From Psychrobacter urativorans (lineage in GTDB: Bacteria; Pseudomonadota; Gammaproteobacteria; Pseudomonadales; Moraxellaceae): a stretch of 64,000 nt of DNA. The position numbers and the translations under genes were made by a program. The stretch's first letter is position 1. Every line of letters starts with the position of its first letter. The notes beneath the pieces were generated by a model. It saw only the letters and a list, made by a program, of their open reading frames with translations. It was not told the DNA's origin and did no database searches. Below are positions 7,810-20,134 of this stretch, one piece after another. The stretch is from positions 1,488,001-1,552,000 of the forward strand of contig NZ_CP012678.1 of NCBI RefSeq assembly GCF_001298525.1. Direction: 5' to 3'.

Positions 7810-8985
7810 ATGCAATTATCGATTAATCGAGAGTCGTTACTAAAAGCCATTAATTTGATCGCCAAGGCTGCCGATAAACGCCATAACATGATTATCTTAG
7901 GCAATATTAAAGTACAGTTGTCTGAATCTGAGCTGATTTTAACGGCATCTGATTTAGAAGTGGAGCTGACCTCGACGCTGAAATTGCCTGCTGGTGCTTG
8001 TATTGAGTCAGGTGCAACGACCTTGCCTGCGATAAAGTTAAAAGACATTTGTAAGTCATTACCAGCACAAGCACAGATTAATTTAGCTACTCAAGAAAAT
8101 GAGCGTTGTTTACTGACCAGTGGTAAAAGCCGTTTTACGTTAGGCACGTTGCCAAGTGAGAATTATCCAAGTTTGGGCAATCCTGAAAATATCACACCAT
8201 TAATTATTAGCCGTAGCCGCCTTACAAATTTGATTCATAAAACTCAGTTTGCGATGGCGATTCAAGATGTGCGCTATTACCTAACCGGTATGCTGTTTGA
8301 TGTCTCACAACAGCAGCTGACCACAGTCGCAACGGATGGTCATCGATTGGCGTTAGCTCGCAGTGTTATTGATGTGAGTGCCGATTTAAATATGCAGGCT
8401 ATTTTACCGCGTAAAGCTGTCATTGAGCTTGAACGTTTGACTTCTGAGCTGGGTAAAATGCTGGGTGACCAAGATAATTCCGTGACATTAAGTTTCGGTC
8501 GCGAGTTTTTGCAAGTCAGTTTGCCTTTTGGTGACGTTGATAGCACTGGTCAAGTCAGTCAAGACTTGATGGTGACGTTCACGGCGCGTCTTATTGATGG
8601 GAAATTTCCAGATTATCGTCGAGTAATGCCAAGTAATACGGATAAATTGGCGTTATTTAATAAAGAAAAAATGACTGACGTCCTGCGCCGTGTGGCGATT
8701 TTGAGTAATGAGAAGTCTCGCGGTGTGGTATTTAACTTTGCCAGTGATGGGATGGTAGAAGTACGCGCTAATAATGCTGAGCAAGATGAAGCCATTGAGA
8801 TGATTCAGGCTAAGTATCAAGGCGAGCCGATGGAATTGTCTTTTAATTCTGCCTACTTGCAGGATGTGCTAGGTGTTATTCAAGGTGATGTACAAATGCA
8901 CATGAGCCAATCTAATGCCTCAGTACTGGTCAATCAGCTCAATGACGACCTGCATCAATATGTGATTATGCCGATGCGTATTTAG
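7810..8985 (+). CDS. dnaN: DNA polymerase III beta subunit (sliding clamp)
   Basis: Ring-shaped processivity clamp for DNA polymerase III. 391 aa with three repeated clamp domains. Recognisable stretches include the N-terminus MQLSINRESLLKAINLI, LTTVATDGHRLALAR in the middle, GKFPDYRRVMPS and the C-terminal YVIMPMRI tail. It lies 164 nt after dnaA and 152 nt before recF. The gene looks intact and ordinary. Confidence 0.97.
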   Translation: MQLSINRESLLKAINLIAKAADKRHNMIILGNIKVQLSESELILTASDLEVELTSTLKLPAGACIESGATTLPAIKLKDICKSLPAQAQINLATQENERCLLTSGKSRFTLGTLPSENYPSLGNPENITPLIISRSRLTNLIHKTQFAMAIQDVRYYLTGMLFDVSQQQLTTVATDGHRLALARSVIDVSADLNMQAILPRKAVIELERLTSELGKMLGDQDNSVTLSFGREFLQVSLPFGDVDSTGQVSQDLMVTFTARLIDGKFPDYRRVMPSNTDKLALFNKEKMTDVLRRVAILSNEKSRGVVFNFASDGMVEVRANNAEQDEAIEMIQAKYQGEPMELSFNSAYLQDVLGVIQGDVQMHMSQSNASVLVNQLNDDLHQYVIMPMRI

Positions 8986-9137
8986 TTAAACCTATTGTCT
9001 AGTATCAATTAATTGTGACTGCCTATCTTTTGATAGGCTTAGTTTTATGACCTTTTGCTGAGCTGTAATCATAACTTATCGTTGTGGGTATTGGCTTAGA
9101 CAACGCTAGGCAACATAAATAGGCAGTTCTAAGTATT

Positions 9138-10337
9138 ATGATTGAACGTCTGCAAATCTCGCATTTGCGTAATCTTACCCAAGTTACTATGCAAACTGCC
9201 GCCTGTAATGTCATTATCGGTGTTAATGGCAGCGGTAAGACCTCATTGCTAGAAGCAATATTTTTACTATCCCGTGGTAAAAGCTTTCGCCATAGTCAGC
9301 CCAAACGCTATGTCCAGCATCATCAGTCAGCAGCAATAGTTCACGCCAAGCTTACTGACGGCAGTACATTGGCCATTCAAAAGCAGGTCGATGCCACGAC
9401 GATGCTCAGGCTAAACCAAACCACAGTTTATAATCAAAGTATTCTGACAGAACAGCTGCCGACGTTATTGATAGACCCATCGACGATGGATATGTTAGAA
9501 CAAGGCAGTGCCAGTCGTCGCCAATTGTTAGATTGGCTAGTGTTTCACATGAAACCTGGTTTTCACGCGCAGTGGCTCGCCTATCAACGCTTATTAAAGC
9601 AGCGCAACAGCTTACTGAAACAAACCAAGCATCTAACCAGCGTTCAGCGTGCTGAAATAAAAGCTTGGGATAAAGGTTTAGCCAGTCATGCCGCCCTGAT
9701 TCATCATTACCGCGCGCAAGTATTTGCCGCATGGCAGCCCTATTTTGCACAAACTATTTCGAAACTATTGCCTACCTATGTGCAGCAATTAAGCTTGAGT
9801 TATAACGCAGGTTACGATACCAGTATGCCTCTTGATGAACAGTTAAACGAACGCTTAACGCAAGATTTACAATTAGGCTATACGCGCAATGGCAGTCACC
9901 GCGCTGACATTCATGTGCATTGGCATTCGGACGCTTCAGCAAAAAACGAGGTCAATATTGAGTTTGCATCTGACCCCGTTATTAAGCTTCCTATCATCAA
10001 AGAACAGGCAGCAAATGTTTTGTCTCGCGGTGAAAAAAAGCTGCTAATCACGGCACTGCGGTTATCACAATTGCCTTTATTGCTTAACCGCTCCGAGATG
10101 ACAAATGCTGCACCAACAGTAAATTTGGTAACGACCACGCCTGTCGTTTTGCTCGACGATATTACGGCTGAGCTTGATGATAGGGCGATAGATATCTTAT
10201 TATCAACCTTAGCGCAACTACCTTGTCAGGTATTTATGACCAGTTTGACGTCGGATATTTTGCCGCTCGTTGCTAAGTATTGGTCAACTGCAAATGTGTT
10301 TCATGTGAAACAAGGTATCTTAACGGCTTATCCGTAA
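9138..10337 (+). CDS. recF: DNA replication and repair protein RecF
   Basis: SMC-like ATPase that loads RecA at gaps with RecO and RecR. 399 aa. Walker A GVNGSGKT at 28-35, the signature LSRGEKK around residue 295, and Walker B VVLLDDITAELD in the C-terminal part. The ATG at 9138 gives the standard MIERLQISHLRNL start; no clear ribosome binding site is seen. The gene is slightly longer than E. coli RecF. Two parS-like palindromes lie inside it, at 9541-9556 and 10297-10312. Confidence 0.96.
   Translation: MIERLQISHLRNLTQVTMQTAACNVIIGVNGSGKTSLLEAIFLLSRGKSFRHSQPKRYVQHHQSAAIVHAKLTDGSTLAIQKQVDATTMLRLNQTTVYNQSILTEQLPTLLIDPSTMDMLEQGSASRRQLLDWLVFHMKPGFHAQWLAYQRLLKQRNSLLKQTKHLTSVQRAEIKAWDKGLASHAALIHHYRAQVFAAWQPYFAQTISKLLPTYVQQLSLSYNAGYDTSMPLDEQLNERLTQDLQLGYTRNGSHRADIHVHWHSDASAKNEVNIEFASDPVIKLPIIKEQAANVLSRGEKKLLITALRLSQLPLLLNRSEMTNAAPTVNLVTTTPVVLLDDITAELDDRAIDILLSTLAQLPCQVFMTSLTSDILPLVAKYWSTANVFHVKQGILTAYP
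9541..9556. promoter_or_regulatory. parS-like palindrome, one core mismatch
   Basis: TGTTTCACATGAAACC inside recF, one core base from the perfect parS. Confidence 0.45.
10297..10312. promoter_or_regulatory. parS-like palindrome, one core mismatch
   Basis: TGTTTCATGTGAAACA near the 3' end of recF; one core base differs from the perfect parS. Confidence 0.45.
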
Positions 10338-13520
<3,183 letters not shown>

Positions 13521-13561
13521 TTTAGCTATCTGATTTTAAACGATAAGCATGATTTAAAAAT

Positions 13562-13600
13562 AAAAAACCACCGCTTTGATTATCTAAGCGGTGGTTTTTT
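13562..13600. terminator. Bidirectional intrinsic terminator after gyrB
   Basis: Perfect 15-bp stem: AAAAAACCACCGCTT at 13562-13576 and its complement at 13586-13600, 9-nt loop. A and T tails on both sides serve gyrB (+) and the convergent rlmF (-). Confidence 0.92.
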
Positions 13601-13620
13601 AATGAGGATAATAAAAATTT

Positions 13621-13636
13621 TGTTTCACGTGAAACT
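13621..13636. promoter_or_regulatory. parS site, perfect core
   Basis: TGTTTCACGTGAAACT in the gyrB-rlmF gap, differing from the consensus ParB site only at the last base. About 7.6 kb from oriC. Confidence 0.8.
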
Positions 13637-13669
13637 TAAAGAATTAATCAATAGAGATATAAATAAGGC

Positions 13670-14707
13670 TTACTCGTCGTCAGTATTAAAACGCCATGCC
13701 AAAATACGGGTATTCTTTTGACCTTGGCTCATCTCAATAATGCGCATTTGCGCCACATCGAGTTGCTGTAATAATAACTGCAATGGTTTGACGTTTTCAG
13801 ATTTTGATACCAAAGTGGTAAACCAACCCACGTGTTCAGCAAATTTTTGACTCTCTTTTGCCATTTTGGTGATAAAAGCAATCTCGCCACCTTCACTCCA
13901 CAGCTCTTGATGCTGACCACCAAAGTTTAGATTCTGTGCGGCATTGCCAGACTTGGTTGAGCTGCGGCTGATTTGTTCGTTCTCATTCTTACCGCGATGA
14001 CGTTGCAAATTGTGCTGCTTACGGCTATTGGCTTCCATCGCTTCTTCTAATGAGGCATGAAATGGAGGGTTACAGACCACCACATCAAAGTAATCTTGGC
14101 GACCAATGATATTAGCAAAAATACGCTTAGGCTCAGGTTGTAATTTTACTTTAACCGCGCTTTTTAACTTGGGATTGGTTTCACAAATAAGCGCTGCGGT
14201 GTTGACCGATATCGGATCAATGTCTGAAGCCGTAAAGCGCCAACCATAACTTTGACTACCGACAATGGGATAAATCGCGCTGGCACCGGTGCCAATATCA
14301 AGGGCGTGGATTTCTTTGCCAGTCGGTGGCGTATTGTCTTTATTAACATGCGTGGTTTGCGCGAGTAGGTCAGCAATATAATGAATATAATCGGCACGAC
14401 CCGGAATCGGCGGACATAGATAGCCTTCCGGAATATCCCAAAATTTAACACCATAATAATGAGCCAGTAACGCCTGATTAAGTACGCGCACAGCTGCACT
14501 GTCTGAGAAATTAATCGTCGGCTCGCCATTAGGATTGGTAATCGTATGTTTGGCAAGCTCAGGCAAAGCGCGGGTCAACACGGCAAAGTCATAGCGACCT
14601 TGGTGCGGATTGCGCGGATGCAGCTGCCCTAACTTTTTAGCAGTCTCAGGCGAGCGATTGCGGTGATTATTGGCGGTCGGGCGACGGTTCATAGGCTTAC
14701 TTGTCAT
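13670..14707 (-). CDS. rlmF: 23S rRNA (adenine-1618-N6)-methyltransferase RlmF
   Basis: SAM-dependent methyltransferase of 23S rRNA A1618 (YbiN/RlmF family). Seen in order: [16 protein letters not shown], the [26 protein letters not shown] region, the SAM-binding [13 protein letters not shown], and the N6-adenine catalytic motif NPPFHAS. A basic, Asn/Gln-rich insertion ([14 protein letters not shown] and onward) follows the catalytic motif. The ATG at 14705-14707 was chosen; a GTG at 14758 and an ATG at 14692 are alternatives, none with a strong ribosome binding site. Convergent with gyrB. Confidence 0.93.
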   Translation of the reverse strand: MTSKPMNRRPTANNHRNRSPETAKKLGQLHPRNPHQGRYDFAVLTRALPELAKHTITNPNGEPTINFSDSAAVRVLNQALLAHYYGVKFWDIPEGYLCPPIPGRADYIHYIADLLAQTTHVNKDNTPPTGKEIHALDIGTGASAIYPIVGSQSYGWRFTASDIDPISVNTAALICETNPKLKSAVKVKLQPEPKRIFANIIGRQDYFDVVVCNPPFHASLEEAMEANSRKQHNLQRHRGKNENEQISRSSTKSGNAAQNLNFGGQHQELWSEGGEIAFITKMAKESQKFAEHVGWFTTLVSKSENVKPLQLLLQQLDVAQMRIIEMSQGQKNTRILAWRFNTDDE

Positions 14708-14927
14708 GGTTTCAGGCTGCGATATGTGGATATAACCGGTAAGTGTAGCAGATTTCACGCACGACTATTTAGATATCATTCGGTCAAAAAATAGAATGCT
14801 CAGGGCAGTGAAGTCTCTTGCGTTAGGTAACCCAGCTGTCTATATTAAAAAGTTGTGACGCTATTTAAAAGACGCTGTGTAAAAGACAATAGCGACTTAT
14901 AAAATAACAACCAACAAGGATAAAATT

Positions 14928-15716
14928 ATGACCACTGCCATAGATCGCATCACCTATGAGACTCAAGATAGTATTTGTCTGATAGGGCTCAATCGCGCTG
15001 ATAAACGCAATGCTTTTGACAGCCTTATGATTGCTCAATTGTCTGACGCGCTCACCCGTTATGAAAATGACACGCATCTACGTTGTGCGTTAATTTTCGC
15101 CCATGGTGAGCATTTCACTGCTGGATTAGACCTCATGGAGCTACAGGATAAATGGGATAAAGGCGCATTTGAATTTGATGAAACCCAAATCGACCCGTGG
15201 GGCATTGGTGGTAAGTTACGTACTAAACCTGTCGTCGTTGCGGTACAAGGGACGTGTTTCACCGCTGGCATTGAGCTGATGTTAAATGCTGATGTGGTGA
15301 TTGCGAGCGATAACTGCAACTTTGCGCAAATGGAAGTACAGCGCGGTATCATGCCGTTTGGTGGCGCGACCGTGCGCTTTGTCCAAGCAGCTGGCTGGCA
15401 AAAAGCCATGCCGTATCTATTAACAGGCAAAAACTTCGATGCGCAAACGGCAGATAGATTAAATTTAGTTAGTGAAGTCGTGCCAAATGGGGAAGAATAC
15501 GAGCGCGCGCTAACTATCGCCAAAGAAATTTGCACGGCAGCTCCGCTTGGGGTCCAAGCGTTACTGTCTTCAGCACAAGATGCCAGTCGCAATGGTACAA
15601 GTGCAGCCTTAGCCAATATTCATAGCTATTTGCCACCGCTATTTTATTCAGAAGATGCAAAAGAGGGTGCAATGGCGATGGTTGAGAGAAGGGAGGCTGA
15701 GTTTGTGGGGCGTTAG
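14928..15716 (+). CDS. Enoyl-CoA hydratase/isomerase family (crotonase) protein
   Basis: Crotonase-fold enzyme of 262 aa; crotonases hydrate, isomerise or hydrolyse acyl-CoA substrates. The oxyanion-hole segments are HGEHFTAGLDL (about 60-70) and QGTCFTAGIELMLNADVVIAS (about 107-127). Glu at the first usual catalytic position is not evident, so the exact reaction cannot be assigned. AAGGA precedes the ATG. The gene stands alone and is the last ordinary-composition gene before the AT-rich defence pair. Substrate unknown. Confidence 0.88.
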   Translation: MTTAIDRITYETQDSICLIGLNRADKRNAFDSLMIAQLSDALTRYENDTHLRCALIFAHGEHFTAGLDLMELQDKWDKGAFEFDETQIDPWGIGGKLRTKPVVVAVQGTCFTAGIELMLNADVVIASDNCNFAQMEVQRGIMPFGGATVRFVQAAGWQKAMPYLLTGKNFDAQTADRLNLVSEVVPNGEEYERALTIAKEICTAAPLGVQALLSSAQDASRNGTSAALANIHSYLPPLFYSEDAKEGAMAMVERREAEFVGR

Positions 15717-15794
15717 AATAAATAAAGCAAAAGTTGATTAATAACAATCACTCTGACATCATGATTGCTTTGATATTTTTTGAAGAGATTGAAT

Positions 15795-17357
15795 GTGAAA
15801 GTTATAAAAAAGTTAAAGCTGAAAAACTTTAAGAGATTCGAGGATTTTGAAGTTGACTTTACGCCAAACATAAACTTAATAATTGGAGATAATGAAGCTG
15901 GTAAAAGTACGATATTAACAGCATTGGAGCTTGTGATAAGTGGTAGTGCTGCTCGTGTCGAAAGTATAGGGTTAGAAAACATCTTCTCAATGTCAGTAAT
16001 TAAAAGCTTTCTTTCTAGCACAAAAGAAACTGATAAATTACCTACTATTCACGTAGAAATATATTTAGAGGAACAAAATGACCCTAATCTTTATGGCAAC
16101 TATAATTTAGACAAAAAGGATAGCGACGGACTTCAATTAATTTGCAAACCAAATGAAAGTCTATTAGGAGAGATTAGTTCTATACTGAGCCAATCTGGTG
16201 ATAATTTCCCATTTGAACTTTATGATATTAGCTTTAGCACCTTTGCTGGAATTGCGTTCTCTGGCTATAGTAAATACTTTAGATATATAGCTATTGATAG
16301 CACACAGATTAACAACGAGTATGCTACTAGAAGATATATATCCAATCTTTATGAATCACTATTAAACCCAGTCGATCGAAGTATTCTTGCTAATGAATAT
16401 AGGCAACAAAAAGTTAGCTTTAAGGATAACAGCTTACATAGAGTTAACAGTAGTTTAAGTGATTATGAATTTTCAATACGTTCAAATCCACGTTCAAATT
16501 TAGATACTGACTTGACTATTGTGGAAGGTGATATACCTATTGAACATAAAGGTAAAGGAAAGCAGTGCTTTGTAAAAACAGAGTTTGCTTTAAGTCAGCC
16601 CCAAGGAAAATCAGTAAACACAATTTTATTAGAAGAGCCAGAGAACCATTTAAGTCACATTAGCATGAAAAAGCTGATTAATCGGATATCGGAATCTTCA
16701 GTCAATCAAATCTTTATTGCAACTCATAGTAGTCTGGTAAGTACACGACTAGATTTAAGGAAATCCATATTATTAAATAGTAATAGTACATCTCCTGTGA
16801 CCTTAAAAGATATTCCAGAAGATACTGCTAAGTTTTTTATGAAAGCACCAAATAATAATATTTTGGAATTTATTTTATCTAAGAAAGTAATACTTGTAGA
16901 AGGTGATGCTGAGTTTATTCTATTAGAAGCTTTCTATGAAAAGTGCAGTCAATCCACAACAGATATTGATGATGTTCATATCTTATCAGTAGGAGGTACA
17001 AGTTTTAAAAGATACTTAGACTTAGCTGAGAAACTAGGCATCAAAACTGCTGTTATTAGAGATAATGATGGAGATTATAATAAAAACTGTCTAGAAAGAT
17101 ACAATGATTATTTATCTAGCACTATAAACGTATTTTATGATTCTGATAACGAAAATACAACTTTCGAAATATGTCTCTATAAAAAAAATATAGACCTTTG
17201 TGATCAACTGTTTTATTCATCTAGAAGGACACTACCTATTTTAGACTATATGCTCAAAAATAAGGCAGATAGTGCTTTTAAATTACTTGATGAAAAAGCA
17301 GAGGAAATCAACGTTCCAGATTATATTGAGAAGGCAATAGAATGGATAAGAGGGTAG
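15795..17357 (+). CDS. OLD-family ATP-dependent nuclease (ATPase + TOPRIM), Gabija GajA-like
   Basis: About 520 aa. N-terminal ABC/SMC-like ATPase: LKNFKRFEDFEVDFTP, Walker A GDNEAGKST (about 31-39), Walker B TILLEEPENH (about 276-285) and H-loop ATHSS (about 309-313). The C-terminal TOPRIM nuclease domain has EGDAE (about 369-373), a central SVGGTSFKRYL strand-helix and RDNDGD (about 422-427), the acidic residues expected to bind metal. This order is that of OLD nucleases and of GajA in Gabija phage defence, where a UvrD-like partner follows, as it does here. GTG at 15795 is chosen because GAAGAG lies at good spacing; TTG at 15780 or 15789 is possible. The gene is far more AT-rich than its neighbours, a sign of horizontal transfer. 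Function is inferred from domains and context. Confidence 0.82.
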   Translation: MKVIKKLKLKNFKRFEDFEVDFTPNINLIIGDNEAGKSTILTALELVISGSAARVESIGLENIFSMSVIKSFLSSTKETDKLPTIHVEIYLEEQNDPNLYGNYNLDKKDSDGLQLICKPNESLLGEISSILSQSGDNFPFELYDISFSTFAGIAFSGYSKYFRYIAIDSTQINNEYATRRYISNLYESLLNPVDRSILANEYRQQKVSFKDNSLHRVNSSLSDYEFSIRSNPRSNLDTDLTIVEGDIPIEHKGKGKQCFVKTEFALSQPQGKSVNTILLEEPENHLSHISMKKLINRISESSVNQIFIATHSSLVSTRLDLRKSILLNSNSTSPVTLKDIPEDTAKFFMKAPNNNILEFILSKKVILVEGDAEFILLEAFYEKCSQSTTDIDDVHILSVGGTSFKRYLDLAEKLGIKTAVIRDNDGDYNKNCLERYNDYLSSTINVFYDSDNENTTFEICLYKKNIDLCDQLFYSSRRTLPILDYMLKNKADSAFKLLDEKAEEINVPDYIEKAIEWIRG

Positions 17358-18367
17358 TTCTTGCGGTTGCAGGTTCCGGTAAAACAACATCAATTATCAA
17401 CTCTCTTCAAATTGATAGCAGAGCGTTAATAATAACTTATACTGTGAATAATGTTGAAAATATAAAGAATAGGATTATAAGGAAGTTTGGGTTAATTCCA
17501 AACGGAATAAAAATATATGGGTATTTTTCTTTTCTTTATACATTTTGCTATAAGCCTATACTTCATGTTGAGTTGAACTCCAAAGGGTTGGTATGGCAAA
17601 AACCTCCACTTAGAACTAAGAACACCGACAGAAATCACTATTTTACGAGAAATAATTACATCTATGCTAATAGGCTTTCGAAATTAATCATTAACTATTC
17701 GTTAGCTAAAACGATAAATAGAATAGAAAAGTATTTTGACTATTTATATGTTGATGAAATTCAAGATTTTGGAGGTAATGACTTTAATTTTTTAGTTGAG
17801 TTAGGGAAAGCTAAACTAAACCAACTACTTGTTGGTGATTTTTATCAACATACCTTTGATACAAGTAGAGATGGTAATACAAATGCAAAGCTACATGAGG
17901 ATTATGTCAAATATACAGGAAGGTTAAGAAAATCTGGACATGTAATTGACATGTCAACTTTATCTGCTAGCCATCGTTGTAGCCAAACTGTGTGCTTATT
18001 TATAAGTGATAAACTAAAGATAAGTATAAATTCGCATCGTAGTGATTCAACTCTAATAGAGTTTACCAACTGCGAAAAAGATGCTTTAAGATTATTCAGG
18101 GATGATGAAGTAGTAAAGTTATTTTATCAATCAAGTAATAAATATAGTTGTTATGGCGATAACTGGGGTGCTGTTAAAGGTCTAGATGATTTCTCAGATG
18201 TTTGTGTGGTTTTGAACAACACTACTTTGAAGCATTATTTAGATGGTACACTCCACACATTACCTTCGAAAACACTTAATAAACTTTATGTCGCTTGTAG
18301 TAGAACAAAGAATAACCTGTATTTTATACCTGAAAAAAATGTTAGAAAGCTTAAAGATTTTCAGTAA
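17342..18367 (+). CDS. Compact UvrD/Rep-like superfamily 1 helicase, Gabija GajB-like
   Basis: 341 aa SF1A-type helicase. Motif I AVAGSGKTTS (8-17), Ia ALIITYTVNN (28-37), II VDEIQD (137-142), III VGDFYQ (164-169), the SHRCS segment (210-214, motif IV-like), V-like AVKGLDDFSDV (277-287) and VI YVACSRTKNNL (316-326). All core motifs are present, yet the protein is much shorter than UvrD (about 720 aa) or the reference GajB (about 490 aa), so the 1B/2B insertions appear minimal. The ATG overlaps the end of the nuclease gene by 16 nt, with GAGAAGG upstream, implying coupled translation. Likely partner of the OLD nuclease in anti-phage defence. AT-rich like its partner. Confidence 0.82.
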   Translation: MDKRVVLAVAGSGKTTSIINSLQIDSRALIITYTVNNVENIKNRIIRKFGLIPNGIKIYGYFSFLYTFCYKPILHVELNSKGLVWQKPPLRTKNTDRNHYFTRNNYIYANRLSKLIINYSLAKTINRIEKYFDYLYVDEIQDFGGNDFNFLVELGKAKLNQLLVGDFYQHTFDTSRDGNTNAKLHEDYVKYTGRLRKSGHVIDMSTLSASHRCSQTVCLFISDKLKISINSHRSDSTLIEFTNCEKDALRLFRDDEVVKLFYQSSNKYSCYGDNWGAVKGLDDFSDVCVVLNNTTLKHYLDGTLHTLPSKTLNKLYVACSRTKNNLYFIPEKNVRKLKDFQ

Positions 18368-18786
18368 CCTATTGCTCACTTGGTGATTGTTTTAGGGGTT
18401 TTTATATTTTACTGTCTCTTGCTAAGGTAAGGTTTTTTAGCCATGACAATAGCGGCTATTCTTGTCTAACCACTGAGGTTGCGGGGAATTGGCTAGAGGT
18501 GGTCGCTCGAATGTTGGAACGACTCTAGCTTTATTCACTGCCTCACTGAGCAGGCAAGATAATAGCGAATTGCAGGATTAGCTACTAAATCTTAATCTCT
18601 AATAACATCAGCTAAATTACCTATCTAATCACCCTATAACACCTCCACGCAACCGCTATAAAGCCACTGGCAATCGCCGCATTCATACTATACTTTAACC
18701 TATCATTTTGCTTGATTACTCTAACCTTTCAACCTCATTCAATTCCCATTTATAATAAGCCAACGCCACCCTTTAAGAGAGCACCT
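18368..18786. other. Non-coding region after the defence pair, with possible structured RNA
   Basis: 419 nt with no open frame of note. The part at about 18420-18560 is visibly richer in G/C than the genes to its left. It contains GCTAGAG (18492-18498) and CTCTAGC (18523-18529), which can form a 7-bp stem. No transposase remnant, tRNA or direct repeat was recognised. It could be the scar of the island's insertion or a small RNA; neither is shown. The patB-like gene has AAGAGAG before its ATG. Confidence 0.3.
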
Positions 18787-19947
18787 ATGCCATACAACTT
18801 TGATGAAATAATCGACAGACGTCATACTGGATCGCTTAAATGGCATTATACCGACGATACCATTGCGCTTTGGGTGGCGGATATGGATTTTAGAGCGGCA
18901 CAGCCCATCTTTAACACGATTGAACGCGTGCTGCATCATGGCGTATTAGGATATACCAAACCCACTGAGGCGCTATACGAGGCAGTTATTAATTGGCATG
19001 GTAGTCGTTATAATTTGTGGCTTGATCAGCACAATATCTTGTTTTCCCCCGGTGTCGTACCAAGTTTGGCGCTAATGATGCGAGTATGGACTGAAGTGGG
19101 TGATGCGATATTGGTCAATGATCCTATCTATACGCCTTTTATGTCGAAGGTTCGAGATAATGGTCGACGGCTTATTCTCTCGCCATTAAAAGAGTTTGAA
19201 GGTAAGTATCATCTAGATTTGGCGGATATCGAAGCCAAAATAATTGAGCATGATGTAAAGATTTTTCTATTCTGTAATCCGCACAATCCGGGTGGGCGCG
19301 TGTGGGCGGCTGATGAGCTTAAGGCGCTGCTTGAGGTTTGTAAAAAGCACGATGTAGCGATTGTCAGTGATGAGATTCATCAAGACTTAACCTTGAGTGG
19401 TCATACCTTTACCCCTTTTTTAACGCTAGCAGACGGCTATGAGCACAAGATGGTGAGCATCACTGCAATGACCAAAACCTTTAATGTGGCAGGTCTTAAA
19501 TGCTCAATGATTTTTGCTAAAGATAAAGCCTTGATTAAAAAAATTAGCCAACAGCAGCACTTAAATGACGAGCATGATCTTAATTTATTTGCTTATGAAG
19601 TGATTCGTAGTGCTTATGAAAACGGTGGCGAGTGGTTGGCGCAGGCGTTAGCTTATATCGAAGCCAATATTGACTTAACGTTACGCTTTTTAGAGGAGCA
19701 TCTGCCCGAAATTAAGGTCATGCGTCCAGAAGCGTCGTATTTAATATGGCTGGATTGCTCAGCGTATGGGCAAGACGATCAAATGCTTTATGACGCACTT
19801 AGAGACGCTAAAGTGGAGCTAAGTGCCGGTGTTCAATACGGTAATGAGGGGCATCTTAAAATGCGCCTAAATGTGGCGTGTCCGCAAGCGCTGCTGATAG
19901 AAGGGCTAAAGCGTATGCACTTAGCTTTGAGTAATATTAAATCCTAA
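18787..19947 (+). CDS. MalY/PatB-family PLP-dependent C-S lyase (cystathionine beta-lyase type)
   Basis: Fold-type I aminotransferase-like enzyme, 386 aa. MalY/PatB proteins cleave the C-S bond of cystathionine or cysteine conjugates. Seen: the N-terminal signature WVADMDFRAAQPI, GYTKPTEALYEAV, FCNPHNPGGRVW, VSDEIHQDL and AMTKTFNVAGLKCS, with K230 the expected PLP lysine. The C-terminal NVACP motif, with an Arg nearby, is the carboxylate-binding region. The start at 18787 (MPYNFDE) has AAGAGAG upstream; the frame extends 25 codons further but without family similarity. Followed by guaA 187 nt downstream. Cystathionine beta-lyase activity is likely but the physiological substrate is uncertain. 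Confidence 0.9.
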   Translation: MPYNFDEIIDRRHTGSLKWHYTDDTIALWVADMDFRAAQPIFNTIERVLHHGVLGYTKPTEALYEAVINWHGSRYNLWLDQHNILFSPGVVPSLALMMRVWTEVGDAILVNDPIYTPFMSKVRDNGRRLILSPLKEFEGKYHLDLADIEAKIIEHDVKIFLFCNPHNPGGRVWAADELKALLEVCKKHDVAIVSDEIHQDLTLSGHTFTPFLTLADGYEHKMVSITAMTKTFNVAGLKCSMIFAKDKALIKKISQQQHLNDEHDLNLFAYEVIRSAYENGGEWLAQALAYIEANIDLTLRFLEEHLPEIKVMRPEASYLIWLDCSAYGQDDQMLYDALRDAKVELSAGVQYGNEGHLKMRLNVACPQALLIEGLKRMHLALSNIKS

Positions 19948-20134
19948 AAACTGTTATCTAAGTGACTTGCGCTGGTTACTCTAGATTTTTTATAACCGCT
20001 TATTAAGGGTTAAATTTCTATCCTATTTAACGTTACGCCAAATAACTGATAATAATTCCGCATCTAATAACCATCGCCCTGCCTAAACTTGTTAAAATAG
20101 CGCACCAATTTATTTATTGATGGACACTTTGTTT

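Noticed and set aside
14751..14766. Half parS site TTTCACGCACGA
   Set aside because: Only the left half matches and there is no dyad symmetry, so it was not counted as parS-like.
18368..18786. Possible transposase remnant beside the defence pair
   Set aside because: Translating both strands gives only short frames broken by stops, with no transposase-like motif or terminal repeats.
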